Assembly (NCBI GenBank): GCA_005779435.1
Contig: SXJH01000225.1
Coordinates: 1 to 36,529, forward strand
Reading direction: 5' to 3'
From: Nitrosomonas sp.
Lineage (GTDB): Bacteria; Pseudomonadota; Gammaproteobacteria; Burkholderiales; Nitrosomonadaceae
DNA length: 36,529 bases
A program made the position numbers and the translations under genes. Of this stretch, positions 7,647 through 15,379 are shown one piece after another (position 1 is the first letter of the stretch; each line of letters begins with the position of its first letter). Below the pieces are notes generated by a model. It ran no database searches. It was not told where the DNA came from and saw only the letters and a program-made list of their open reading frames with translations.

Positions 7647-9197
7647 TTACCACGCCCCCACCTCTTCAATGTCCAAGTCGTACGAATCTAAGCGCCACTG
7701 ATACGCTGTACCAGTCTCAAGCCTCACCGAAATATAGCGACCGGCCACCAGGCAATTGTTCGCAACCGTTGACCCTATGGTGTGCGTCATGCTTGTGTAG
7801 GTTGGCTCTTCCCACGGGTCGGATTGACTGCCTATCTTTAGAATAACGGTTTCGCCGGTATTTCCAACGATGCGCGGGCGTATGCCTTTCACAAGCTTTA
7901 TCTTTTCCGGCGCGCCAAATGAAAGTCCGCGCCGCTCAAGATATGCGGCTGGCAATGCGCCATCAAAGCTTGAGCTTGAATCCATCATGAACAGCTTGGT
8001 TCCATTACCGGCCATCAAAACACGTGCAGTCGATGGCACAAAATCCGGGCCGTTCCACATGGTTAAATCCGATAGCCACGGAGCGGAATCTTGCGACCAA
8101 TTCCCGGTCAATCCGTTCTCGATTGACCCAAAAGCAGCATGATTGATATTCGGCAATTCCCTGATGCTTATCGTATTGTCTTTGTAGTTCCAAACAATAG
8201 CCATATCGGGAACAGAAGATCCGATCTGCGCGAAGGCGATAAATACTTCATTGAAAAACGGATTCTTAAACGCGAACGATTTACCAACAGCATCCACGTC
8301 CATATTCTGAAACAGCCAGCGGCGGGTCATTTTGTCCAAGACAGACCGCGCCGTCATGCCATCGTGAACGATAATATCTGAGCCGGTCAGAACCACGTGG
8401 AAACCATCGACTTCAACCGCGCAGTTACGATTCAGCGCACCGGATGTTCCAAGCACCTTTGAAAACCTGAAAACATAAGGCCCGCCGGTAAAATCCATAC
8501 GCCAACATGAATTTTCTTTATAAATCATGAACGTGCTGCCAAGTTGCAAGCCGTCTATAATATGGTCGTAACCCTCGGCAAGATCAGCTTCACCCGCGTC
8601 CTTGGTTGTGTCGGTATGATCCCAACTTGCAGGAACCGCGCCGGGGTCAGCCGGATGCGACCATTTCACCATGTGAGGATAATTGGTCGCGGTCTTGGTT
8701 ACGTTCAGCGCGACAAGGTGTTTGTTAAAAGCTCGCAATGACTTACAATAAGTATTTGCTGGCCAATTTGCAAGATCAACGAAATCATTGGCTGTGTTCA
8801 AGTCCCATGACATCGGGACTTTGGACGTATCACCAACATTCAAAATCGGAATTCCTGAAAGCAGCGTGCTTGTCCATTGATTCGCAACACCGGTACGCGG
8901 CGTCGCGTGCGTAATATCGGTATGAACTGCCGCGCCGCCTGTAATCGTCACGCAATAGGTTTTGGCCGCCGTCGTATATATCCAATACCTGTTACCGCCA
9001 ACGTTACAAGGCAAAACATGTTGAGGCGCAAATGACGGCGAATTGTAAACTTCACCATGCCCATAAAATTGATGAGCGTAGCCATCCAAAAACCGGATGT
9101 TCTCGCAATCAGTCCACGCATTGATTGGTAATTCATGGTTGGACAGATCCTTGTTAACGCCGATAGAGCCTGCATTCGGCACGTGGATTAACGCCAT
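7647..9197 (-). CDS. Tail/head-completion protein, P22 gp10-like (beta-propeller type)
   Basis: 516 aa. It starts ALIHVPNAGSIGVNKDLSNH. It then shows repeated beta-strand stretches with GGNRYWIYTTAAKTYCVTIT, DGLQLGSTFMIYKENSCWRM, VVLTGSDIIVHDGM and MAIVWNYKDNTISIRELPN, ending ISVRLETGTAYQWRLDSYDL. This layout (length near 470-520 aa, early D-C-x-N-x-R-F motif, terminal strand pair) resembles the P22 gp10 tail-hub/stabilisation family. It is placed after the fibre genes and before the ejection proteins. Sequence identity could not be measured. Confidence 0.6.
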   Translation of the reverse strand: MALIHVPNAGSIGVNKDLSNHELPINAWTDCENIRFLDGYAHQFYGHGEVYNSPSFAPQHVLPCNVGGNRYWIYTTAAKTYCVTITGGAAVHTDITHATPRTGVANQWTSTLLSGIPILNVGDTSKVPMSWDLNTANDFVDLANWPANTYCKSLRAFNKHLVALNVTKTATNYPHMVKWSHPADPGAVPASWDHTDTTKDAGEADLAEGYDHIIDGLQLGSTFMIYKENSCWRMDFTGGPYVFRFSKVLGTSGALNRNCAVEVDGFHVVLTGSDIIVHDGMTARSVLDKMTRRWLFQNMDVDAVGKSFAFKNPFFNEVFIAFAQIGSSVPDMAIVWNYKDNTISIRELPNINHAAFGSIENGLTGNWSQDSAPWLSDLTMWNGPDFVPSTARVLMAGNGTKLFMMDSSSSFDGALPAAYLERRGLSFGAPEKIKLVKGIRPRIVGNTGETVILKIGSQSDPWEEPTYTSMTHTIGSTVANNCLVAGRYISVRLETGTAYQWRLDSYDLDIEEVGAW

Positions 9198-9604
9198 CTG
9201 TTATTTGCTGCTGCAATGTATTGGTTAATGTCGCCTATCTGCCCGTATCTTTTCTCACTGAAACCGAAGTTATTTCCTATACCTTGCCTTCCTTGTCTTC
9301 GGCCAAGGAAATTTGGATTGAAATTGTTTCCAGCAAGGCTTAAAAGACCGCCGTTCAATTGATTCCTGACCATCCCAGGACTGGCTAAACCGCCGTATTG
9401 TTGAAAGAATCCATCCTTATTTAAGCTTGGATTCGTTTTGTCCATTTTGTAGCCTTGATAGGCAAATTTTGCGGCATTCGCGAATGATTTGTCACTCATG
9501 ATCGGATTTGAAGATGGCGCAGAAACCATGCCCATATCTTGCGCTCTACCGTATAACCCGCCGGGCATAACGGGCGCTTGATATTGTTGATAAAATTTTG
9601 TCAT
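9188..9604 (-). CDS. Uncharacterised virion-region protein
   Basis: 138 aa, overlapping the following gp10-like gene by 10 bp. The composition is rich in Asn, Gly and Gln (NQLNGGLLSLAGNNFNPNFL) with no membrane segment and no recognised motif. It resembles the low-complexity proteins that accompany podophage tail and ejection genes. The start is at the only ATG in the upstream segment, 5 bp after the preceding stop. Confidence 0.55.
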   Translation of the reverse strand: MTKFYQQYQAPVMPGGLYGRAQDMGMVSAPSSNPIMSDKSFANAAKFAYQGYKMDKTNPSLNKDGFFQQYGGLASPGMVRNQLNGGLLSLAGNNFNPNFLGRRQGRQGIGNNFGFSEKRYGQIGDINQYIAAANNRWR

Positions 9605-9609
9605 TTTCT

Positions 9610-10017
9610 TTATCCTCCAAATTTCGGTAATTCGGCTATTAATTCTTTAATGGCCGGGGCGTCCCTACTTCCCCCTTGCACGTCCTGTAAAACTTGATAG
9701 CAATAACCCCAAACTTTAGAGCGCCAAACAATAAACGACTTGCTTTCGGTTTGGAATTGATTGATTTCCGCAGCATAAGAGCATGCGGACAAAATGGAAT
9801 CATAGCCTTTGGATTGTGCGATAGAGTCAAGATGCGCTTGCACTGCTTTTTCATATTGCTGCACAGTTGGCACTATTTGAGGGGCCGGATGAAAAGCCCC
9901 ATCGTAAGCTCCGCCAATCTGCGCGGAGCCATTATCTTCAATCCAATTATCAGCCAACGGAAAATCAGATATGGCAACATTGACCACAATATTATTTTCT
10001 ATAATCGCATATCTCAT
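9610..10017 (-). CDS. Tail-fibre-associated protein with YAIIENN start (assembly-chaperone-like)
   Basis: 135 aa, start at ATG 10015-10017, which overlaps the stop of the glycine-rich fibre gene (ATGA). The opening MRYAIIENNIVVNVAIS is typical of small proteins encoded beside tail fibre genes (tail fibre assembly / DUF4376-like). The C-terminal part is helical (AVQAHLDSIAQSKGYDSI, then SKSFIVWRSKVWGYC). Likely helps fold or attach the fibre encoded immediately upstream. Family assignment is by motif memory. Confidence 0.6.
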   Translation of the reverse strand: MRYAIIENNIVVNVAISDFPLADNWIEDNGSAQIGGAYDGAFHPAPQIVPTVQQYEKAVQAHLDSIAQSKGYDSILSACSYAAEINQFQTESKSFIVWRSKVWGYCYQVLQDVQGGSRDAPAIKELIAELPKFGG

Positions 10018-10883
10018 ATCCAAAATACCCTCACTAAGCCGTTGCCGCCGTTGCCGCCGTTGACGCCGGTTCCTGATGCTGACGAGCCGCCGCCACCTCC
10101 GCCGCCCGATGGAAAGCCCCCCCTGTTGCCATTACCTGCGGTTCCTGACACCGGTTGAGATCCGCCAGCACCACCCCCTGCGCCAGAGCAGCCGATTCCA
10201 GAACTGCTCTCACTTAAAGATAAAAATGTTCCATCTGCGCCAGCATTACCACTGTTATTCCCAAATGCCCCGCCGCTTCCGCCCGTTGCTGAATACGCGC
10301 CGTTCACTGAATTCCCGCCAGCCGAACCGGCTGCATTTCCATCTCTTTCACCCGCGCCGCCGCCAGCGCCAGCGCCATTGGTCGTAGATCCTCCTACAGC
10401 CGGACTATTGTTTGTATCAGCACCAGCCGCGCCAGCACCACTAACAATTGATGTAAATATTGATGAAATGGTTGGTGCCGATCCTGCGGTTCCGCCAGTA
10501 TCTCCGCTCGTCGCCCCGCCACCTGGAGCCGATATATAGGAGCCGAAGGCCGTGGCTCCACCTGCCGGGCCATTCGATCTGGCCCCGGATGTTCCGGTAG
10601 GCCCTGTCCCGCCCGCGCCCACAACGACTTGTATGACGCTCGCCAATCTGGATGGAGCCAAACAAACAGCAAGCGCGCATGCGCCGCCGCCACCGCCAGC
10701 GCCCGGACTGTTAACTGCATTTCCAGCCCCGGAACCGCCAGCACTTCCGCCGCCATACGCCTCAACGACGATTAATTTCGCATCGGTTGGGACATTAAAC
10801 AATCCAGACGAAAGGAATATTTTTTGTGAGCCGCCAGCTTTAAGTATGGCTTCAGTGAAGCCGGGCATTAATCCGTTATTCAT
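10014..10883 (-). CDS. Glycine-rich tail-tip adhesin
   Basis: 289 aa. After an N-terminal module (KAGGSQKIFLSSGLFNVPTDAKLIVVEAYGG) the protein is dominated by Gly-rich blocks such as SPGAGGGGGACAL, VVVGAGGTGPTG, NGAGAGGGAGERDG and SGGGGGGGSSASG, ending GGNGGNGLVRVFWI. The pattern W/YTVPxxAxxVxVxxxGGGG followed by poly-Gly runs is that of phage receptor-binding tips (T-even gp38-type glycine-rich motifs, polyglycine II sandwiches) and of collar-like domains. A role in host recognition is therefore likely. The coding strand is very GC-rich here and repeats are short and imperfect. Confidence 0.65.
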   Translation of the reverse strand: MNNGLMPGFTEAILKAGGSQKIFLSSGLFNVPTDAKLIVVEAYGGGSAGGSGAGNAVNSPGAGGGGGACALAVCLAPSRLASVIQVVVGAGGTGPTGTSGARSNGPAGGATAFGSYISAPGGGATSGDTGGTAGSAPTISSIFTSIVSGAGAAGADTNNSPAVGGSTTNGAGAGGGAGERDGNAAGSAGGNSVNGAYSATGGSGGAFGNNSGNAGADGTFLSLSESSSGIGCSGAGGGAGGSQPVSGTAGNGNRGGFPSGGGGGGGSSASGTGVNGGNGGNGLVRVFWI

Positions 10884-10884
10884 A

Positions 10885-11289
10885 TTACAGATCGCCGCCG
10901 ATTGCTATTACATTGAATGACTCTGCGTTATGCGTCGACGCTCGCAGACTATATCCGGTTGGCAATGTCAACGGCAAAAACCCTATGTCCTGTCCGTTAT
11001 TGCTCGACATTGCCGCATAGAATGTCGCAACAGAAGCCGACGGCGTTACCGCTGATACCGGGACTTCACGCCATAATCTGGCTGAGCTTCCATCATGAAT
11101 AAATAGCCTCACCATCCCGGCTGTGGTCGTGCTCGTGGCAATAACAACGATCCTATCTATCCGCGTACCGCTTGCTCCGGCAGATAAAACAGTGCCGATC
11201 GTTCCGGTTCCGTCCCTGTTTGTGTTTGCTGTTGTGATATTGGCCAGCCCAACTTTCGGGGTTGCGGCATATTGAGGTGTTGTGCTCAT
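10885..11289 (-). CDS. Tail fibre/decoration beta-protein, unknown
   Basis: 134 aa, beta-rich and Thr/Ser/Ala-rich: NITTANTNRDGTGTIGTVLS, RIDRIVVIATSTTTAGMVRL, PTGYSLRAS, NVIAIGGDL. It looks like a jelly-roll style phage structural protein. The pattern T-N-x-x-R-D-G-T-G is one I associate with small virion proteins in this position. The start overlaps the stop of the fibre gene upstream, and the stop is directly next to the glycine-rich adhesin. No enzymatic motif. Confidence 0.6.
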   Translation of the reverse strand: MSTTPQYAATPKVGLANITTANTNRDGTGTIGTVLSAGASGTRIDRIVVIATSTTTAGMVRLFIHDGSSARLWREVPVSAVTPSASVATFYAAMSSNNGQDIGFLPLTLPTGYSLRASTHNAESFNVIAIGGDL

Positions 11290-11705
11290 TATATTATTCC
11301 TTCTGTTTGATATAAAAATCCTGGAAATTTACCCCAGCTTGCTACCGACACGCCATCCGTTATCAATACGTCGCCCTCATCGGCGCTTGCTTGCCCTGGT
11401 AGCGCGCTTGAAAATGATGTTGCGGCTACAAACGCAGTTGTTGCGATTTGTGTTGTGCTTGTTCCTATCGCTGCGGTAGGTGCGGCGGGGGTGCCGGTGA
11501 ATGTTGGCGACGCTATCGGTGCTTTTGCGGGCACTGTATTCAGATCGGAATGGGTCACTGTTACCGCGCCTGAAACATTCGGAAATGTTGTTTTAATTGC
11601 CGATTTGATGTTTCTTATATGGTCGTCGCCCTCAGATTTTGGATCTGCCGATACCGGATTTGTACTAACAAGATCAGAAATATAAGTTACGCTTTCTAGC
11701 CCCAT
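11289..11705 (-). CDS. Short tail fibre protein
   Basis: 138 aa. The start at 11705 is chosen because GGAGG lies 8 nt upstream. It opens with ESVTYISDLVSTNPVSADPK and GDDHIRNIKSAIKTTFPN, a very common N-terminal sequence of phage tail fibre proteins. A repeat-like stretch follows (ASPTFTGTPAAPTAA, IATTAFVAAT), as in lambda-type fibre shafts. The protein is short, so it is probably one segment of a composite fibre with the two following gene products. Confidence 0.75.
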   Translation of the reverse strand: MGLESVTYISDLVSTNPVSADPKSEGDDHIRNIKSAIKTTFPNVSGAVTVTHSDLNTVPAKAPIASPTFTGTPAAPTAAIGTSTTQIATTAFVAATSFSSALPGQASADEGDVLITDGVSVASWGKFPGFLYQTEGII

Positions 11706-11706
11706 T

Positions 11707-12336
11707 TTAAGATCCTCCGTCAATTATGTTGCCTGTTGCTTTTGTGCTTAAATCGCTTTGTAATGTTGCGTTTGTTCGGTTGCCGAATTCGGCGTTTTGA
11801 GCTTCTTCTAACGCTGATCTAAATCGCATTTCAAACATCTCAGCATCTTTATAATCGCGCGCAAATGTGCATGCCTCAACCAACGCACTAAATAGATAGA
11901 CATTCGGATAATTAGTCAAAATGTCATTGGTCGACGTGCTTGAAATGTCGTACCCCATCTTGTACCGCATGGAATAGGTATACGCGGCAGAACATGGGCA
12001 GTTGAATGCCAAATTTGCCCCGTCTATCGTGTAATACAGCGGAATTCCGTTGCTGTTGCTGACCGGCAATTGCTCTGGCGTCAGATAAGGAACCTCCACT
12101 CGCGGCAAGTATGTTGTGAACCACAGCGCGTTTGGAGAAATGAACCTTGTTGGCAGCGTAATAAACCTGCTTCCGATTGATCCCGTTAATGTGGCTTCCG
12201 TTTCGGCTGCACGAGAAGCCAATAGCGTATTAATTCGTTTCTCAGCCAGTTCAATAAAATCCGGTATCTGCGAAACGTCTCGATGATGCCAATCTGCAAT
12301 TGCTGTTTGCAATTCAGCGTAATTAGCAATACTCAT
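11707..12336 (-). CDS. Phage adaptor (head-to-tail) protein
   Basis: 209 aa. It starts MSIANYAELQTAIADWHHR, then PDFIELAEKRINTLLASRAA, followed by beta strands ITLPTRFISPNALWF and a helical C-terminus LVEACTFARDYKDAEMFEMR. This matches the phage adaptor family (all-helical connector that docks under the portal). It occupies the P22 gp4 slot after the coat gene. The stop overlaps the fibre gene's Shine-Dalgarno region, and the start overlaps the preceding small gene by 4 bp. Confidence 0.75.
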   Translation of the reverse strand: MSIANYAELQTAIADWHHRDVSQIPDFIELAEKRINTLLASRAAETEATLTGSIGSRFITLPTRFISPNALWFTTYLPRVEVPYLTPEQLPVSNSNGIPLYYTIDGANLAFNCPCSAAYTYSMRYKMGYDISSTSTNDILTNYPNVYLFSALVEACTFARDYKDAEMFEMRFRSALEEAQNAEFGNRTNATLQSDLSTKATGNIIDGGS

Positions 12337-12527
12337 TTTTTACGATTCTGCCGATGCGCAATCTTTGTTTGCTGCTCAGGTTCTGCCGGAATTTCCTGTT
12401 TTGCCGAATTTGCCGATTGCGCATTATCAGGCGAATCCGTCCAGCCATTCTTGCACATCAAATCAACCTCATCGTTGCTGTACGCATTGTGATACCCATG
12501 TTGCGGGTGAAATAATCGTGTAGGCAT
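12333..12527 (-). CDS. Small protein between decoration and adaptor genes
   Basis: 64 aa. MPTRLFHPQHGYHNAYSNDE opens the protein, then a segment resembling a short Ala-rich linker and a basic tail (KIAHRQNRKK). The opening resembles the small proteins that precede adaptor genes in many podophages. The ATG is immediately preceded by a run of T that belongs to a terminator hairpin, with no Shine-Dalgarno sequence. Function unknown. Confidence 0.65.
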   Translation of the reverse strand: MPTRLFHPQHGYHNAYSNDEVDLMCKNGWTDSPDNAQSANSAKQEIPAEPEQQTKIAHRQNRKK

Positions 12528-12555
12528 AAAAAACCGCCCCCATTACTGAAGGCGG
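12528..12555 (-). terminator. Terminator-like hairpin ending at a start codon
   Basis: On the minus strand CCGCC...GGCGG is followed by TTTTTT and then directly by the ATG of the 64-aa gene (12525-12527). It is downstream of the decoration gene. The position suggests partial termination after the highly expressed coat and decoration genes. Confidence 0.7.
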
Positions 12556-12576
12556 CCTCAATTGATTAATTGACTG

Positions 12577-13068
12577 TTACGACGTAGCGAAAGGATCGGC
12601 CAATGTGCCAGCACCTACCGCGATACCTTCTACATACCACGAAGTTGCGCTTAAAGCGGTAAATCTCAGTCGCCCGCCCTTCAATCCGCCTTTGGTTGCG
12701 CCATCCATTGACACGGCAACATGCGTCGTACCGTCACCGGCAAACACGTCGCCCGATTCCGCCACGGTCAAAGAACCAATCATTACCGCGCCAGTGAGAA
12801 ACACCGTCGCAGCATTCGTGATAATTTTCGCCGCATTTGATGTGATCGATGTTTTGACCACAAAATCGAATTGCATGCCCTCGACCGGTGCCGGCAAAGT
12901 GAAAACAATACCAGCCGCACGATCAAACACGCACAAAGCGCCGGATTCTTCCGGCAGCAAGGTGCGTGTCGCTCCTTGGCTCTGAATAACCTCTATGTGT
13001 TGACCTGTTGCAATACAACCGTCAGCGCTGTCGTAATTCAATCGTTCAAGATTTGCTGAAATAGCCAT
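12577..13068 (-). CDS. Capsid decoration-type protein
   Basis: 163 aa, beta-rich: VFDRAAGIVFTLPAPVEGM, FDFVVKTSITSNAAKIIT, TVFLTGAVMIGSLTV, DGTTHVAVSMDGAT and SATSWYVEGI. The pattern (D-x-x-x-G-x-x-x-T-L-P-A-P, then a terminal W-x-V/VEG strand) is that of small phage head or tail decoration proteins. It lies immediately after the coat gene in transcription order, 18 bp downstream, where a decoration or head-stabilising protein would be expected. Exact role unknown. Confidence 0.6.
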   Translation of the reverse strand: MAISANLERLNYDSADGCIATGQHIEVIQSQGATRTLLPEESGALCVFDRAAGIVFTLPAPVEGMQFDFVVKTSITSNAAKIITNAATVFLTGAVMIGSLTVAESGDVFAGDGTTHVAVSMDGATKGGLKGGRLRFTALSATSWYVEGIAVGAGTLADPFATS

Positions 13069-13086
13069 TTTATTAATCCTCCGTTA

Positions 13087-14331
13087 TTAAGATGCAGAAC
13101 CGATCATGCGACAAGCCCAAGCCGGACGCAGCGCGGCCATTCCGTACAAAATGTCTAAACGCATGAGCAATTCATCGTTTCGGATGTCAGAAGCCATCCA
13201 TACGCGAACCGATAGATTATCTTTCATGCGGCGCACGCATTTCTGAGAATCATCCATGATAGGGAGATCGGCTGTTACGAACTGGAACGCTTCTTTGTGA
13301 TACATCAAGCTTTGCACGTAGCTAGTAGAAGCAGCGCCAACGAACGTTAGTGTCTTACTATTGAAATCCGTTGTAGCTAATGCAGCGCCGGTGCTTGAGC
13401 AAACGTTTTGACGTGGCCCGCTAATGTAAATTGCTGGCGAAACCGTCGTATCGTTGCCTGAAGAGCCGGTTATGACGAATTGCTGCAATACACCTAAGCT
13501 TGCCTTGGTTTCAGGGTGGCACTGGTAAACACCGGAAATCGTGAAAACCATGCCGACGTTCTGATCAGCAATTGCAACGGTACTGTGCATGCCCACCAGA
13601 TTACTGCCATTGGTAACACCTGCCGCCGCATTGGTCGTGCCGGTAACGTCAGCGCCATTGGTCAGCGTCCATAAGCGTTCGTTTTCATAGTAATCAGCCA
13701 TGGCAGTACGAGAAATCAGCCCTTCACGGAATTGTTCGCCGATTGCATTGGATGGGTTGAAATACGCGGCCATGCCGTTAACCAGGCCGCCCATTGTGGT
13801 TGAGTCCATCTGGATTGAGCGCTGATTGTCCTTGGGTGCCAGACCTTGGTTCAGTTTTGCCCGAGCGGAACCCGGGACAACTAGCGTGGTAATGCCAGTA
13901 CCAGCGGTTCCTGCGACGTTGTAAGTTGCTTTGGATGCAAACGCCAGAAAATCGGACTCGATGCCCGATACCAGTACACTGACCGCCGGTTCGATGTAAT
14001 TTTTGCTCAAATCATCGAATGCAGCGCCGCTGTTGACTGACTGAATCAACTCAGCCGAATTGAAGCGCATATCAACGCCGTCCTGCGTTGCGACGGTAAT
14101 CGTTTGCGATGTTTCGGCTTGATCTTGCACATCCATCACGCGAGAACCTTGACGACGTGCGTACATATTCGGCTCACGAACACGCAAGGTAGCGCCTTGC
14201 TTGCCTTTGCCGTTATCTTTAAACGATGCATCATATTGACGATCAACTGTCCCAATAAAGGTCAGTTTTTCGTGCGCAATACGAAGCGCCTCTTTAGTCA
14301 CCATATCGACGACTTTAAAAGAATTTGCCAT
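13087..14331 (-). CDS. Major capsid protein, P22 coat family
   Basis: 414 aa, close to the 430 aa of P22 coat. The opening SFKVVDMVTKEALRIAHEKL and the terminal LDILYGMAALRPAWACRMIG match the P22-type coat layout (P22 ends with a similar L-x-x-L-W-Y-G-x-x-A-x-R-P block). The interior has TWO HK97-like features: an N-arm, and a long helix after YFNPSNAIGEQFREG. It follows the scaffold gene, as in P22. The start has a T-rich upstream region and an AGGAG-like GGAGC at 14337-14343. Confidence 0.85.
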   Translation of the reverse strand: MANSFKVVDMVTKEALRIAHEKLTFIGTVDRQYDASFKDNGKGKQGATLRVREPNMYARRQGSRVMDVQDQAETSQTITVATQDGVDMRFNSAELIQSVNSGAAFDDLSKNYIEPAVSVLVSGIESDFLAFASKATYNVAGTAGTGITTLVVPGSARAKLNQGLAPKDNQRSIQMDSTTMGGLVNGMAAYFNPSNAIGEQFREGLISRTAMADYYENERLWTLTNGADVTGTTNAAAGVTNGSNLVGMHSTVAIADQNVGMVFTISGVYQCHPETKASLGVLQQFVITGSSGNDTTVSPAIYISGPRQNVCSSTGAALATTDFNSKTLTFVGAASTSYVQSLMYHKEAFQFVTADLPIMDDSQKCVRRMKDNLSVRVWMASDIRNDELLMRLDILYGMAALRPAWACRMIGSAS

Positions 14332-14369
14332 TTTTTAAGCTCCTGTGGATTTACCGAAGCCACAAATGA

Positions 14370-14391
14370 AAAAAACCGCACGAGGCGGGTT
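14370..14391 (-). terminator. Terminator-like hairpin between scaffold and coat genes
   Basis: The minus strand reads AACCCGC-CTCGT-GCGGTT followed by TTTTTTC, with one bulged C. It lies between the scaffold stop (14417) and the coat start (14331). Confidence 0.6.
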
Positions 14392-14416
14392 CTCTTTGTG
14401 TTCCGGTGTTTGTTTT

Positions 14417-15286
14417 TTAGCGTTTGGCGATCTGCTTCCTGCGCCATGCGGCAAACTCGGTATCACTCATTTCGGACGGGTCTTTGTTGATCTTTCCAAC
14501 CCGGCTGGTAATGTTTGTTACCGGTTTTGCCTCGGCAGGACGCGCTTTCGCCGTCTGTTTTTTGATAATTTGGTCGCCCTGAAAGGCTAGGTGTAAAAGC
14601 TTGTATATTCGAGGATCGGTTTTTGCTTGCTGTACATCCGCAAGATCAAAACCAAAATTTGAAATAGCAAACCTCTGCAACCGCCCCTCTAATTCGGGAG
14701 ACCAGTTTTTAATATCTCGCTTCAAAACAGATTCGCTTTCCTGCAATAACTTGGCAGCATGCTGCTGTTGTTCCAGAGCCATGTACTGTTCTTTCTGTGC
14801 GAGTTGATTGACCAATTGCGCCCGGCCATCTTTTAATTGCGAGAATTGCATGAATAGCTGTTGCGCTCGGATTGGGTCTTGCTCTGTCAATCCATTCCAG
14901 TCAACTTGCGAAAATTGATTGATTTGCTCATCAATCGCCGTAAGTTTTGCAACCTCAGCAATATGCTGCTGATGAAATTGAGCCTGCGCCTCGAATTGCC
15001 TGCGCTGCGCCGCCAGATCCTCGGTTTTGCGCGTGTAATCCTGATGCATCATTACCGCTGGCTTGATATCCTTCGGTATGCGGTATTTCTGCCCGTTTAG
15101 CTCAATTTCCTCGCTATCATCTTCCGGCGCTGCCTGGCCATCCTCCTCGGATAGCTGCTCATCGTCACCGTCTGATTCTGCGTAATCGTCTCCGTATTGT
15201 TCAGCTTCGTTCGCCTCGTCGTCCGCCTCGATTAAAGCCGGGTCGACATCGGGTACTAAATTAGCCTCTGCAATCGCTTGATCCAT
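14417..15286 (-). CDS. Scaffolding protein
   Basis: 289 aa (P22 gp8 is about 303). The N-terminal third is strongly acidic (DPALIEADDEANEAEQYGDD and a following Asp/Glu run). After NGQKYRIPKDIKPAVMMHQDY comes a long Gln-rich coiled coil (RRQFEAQAQFHQQHIAEVAK) and finally a basic tail (MSDTEFAAWRRKQIAKR) suited to coat binding. Position directly upstream of the coat gene, between tandem terminators and another hairpin, supports a dosage-controlled scaffold. It would direct procapsid assembly and exit before DNA packaging. Confidence 0.8.
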   Translation of the reverse strand: MDQAIAEANLVPDVDPALIEADDEANEAEQYGDDYAESDGDDEQLSEEDGQAAPEDDSEEIELNGQKYRIPKDIKPAVMMHQDYTRKTEDLAAQRRQFEAQAQFHQQHIAEVAKLTAIDEQINQFSQVDWNGLTEQDPIRAQQLFMQFSQLKDGRAQLVNQLAQKEQYMALEQQQHAAKLLQESESVLKRDIKNWSPELEGRLQRFAISNFGFDLADVQQAKTDPRIYKLLHLAFQGDQIIKKQTAKARPAEAKPVTNITSRVGKINKDPSEMSDTEFAAWRRKQIAKR

Positions 15287-15303
15287 TTTTTAAACCTCAC
15301 AAA

Positions 15304-15327
15304 TAAAAAAACCCGCTCAATGGCGGG
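15304..15327 (-). terminator. Tandem terminator, second copy in transcription order
   Basis: On the minus strand CCCGC-CATTGA-GCGGG is followed by TTTTTTT. It sits next to a near-identical flank (CACAAATAAAAAAACC on the plus strand) shared with the neighbouring hairpin at 15334-15357, suggesting duplication. It lies 18 bp upstream of the scaffold start. Confidence 0.7.
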
Positions 15328-15333
15328 CACAAA

Positions 15334-15357
15334 TAAAAAAACCGGCGCTAGGCCGGT
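15334..15357 (-). terminator. Tandem terminator, first copy in transcription order
   Basis: On the minus strand ACCGGC-CTAGC-GCCGGT, a perfect 6-bp stem, is followed by TTTTTTTATTT. It follows the 394-aa repeat-protein gene and, with the next hairpin, should separate the accessory cassette from the scaffold/coat genes. Confidence 0.75.
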
Positions 15358-15379
15358 CTTTTCTCGCGTTGCTGCCGAT

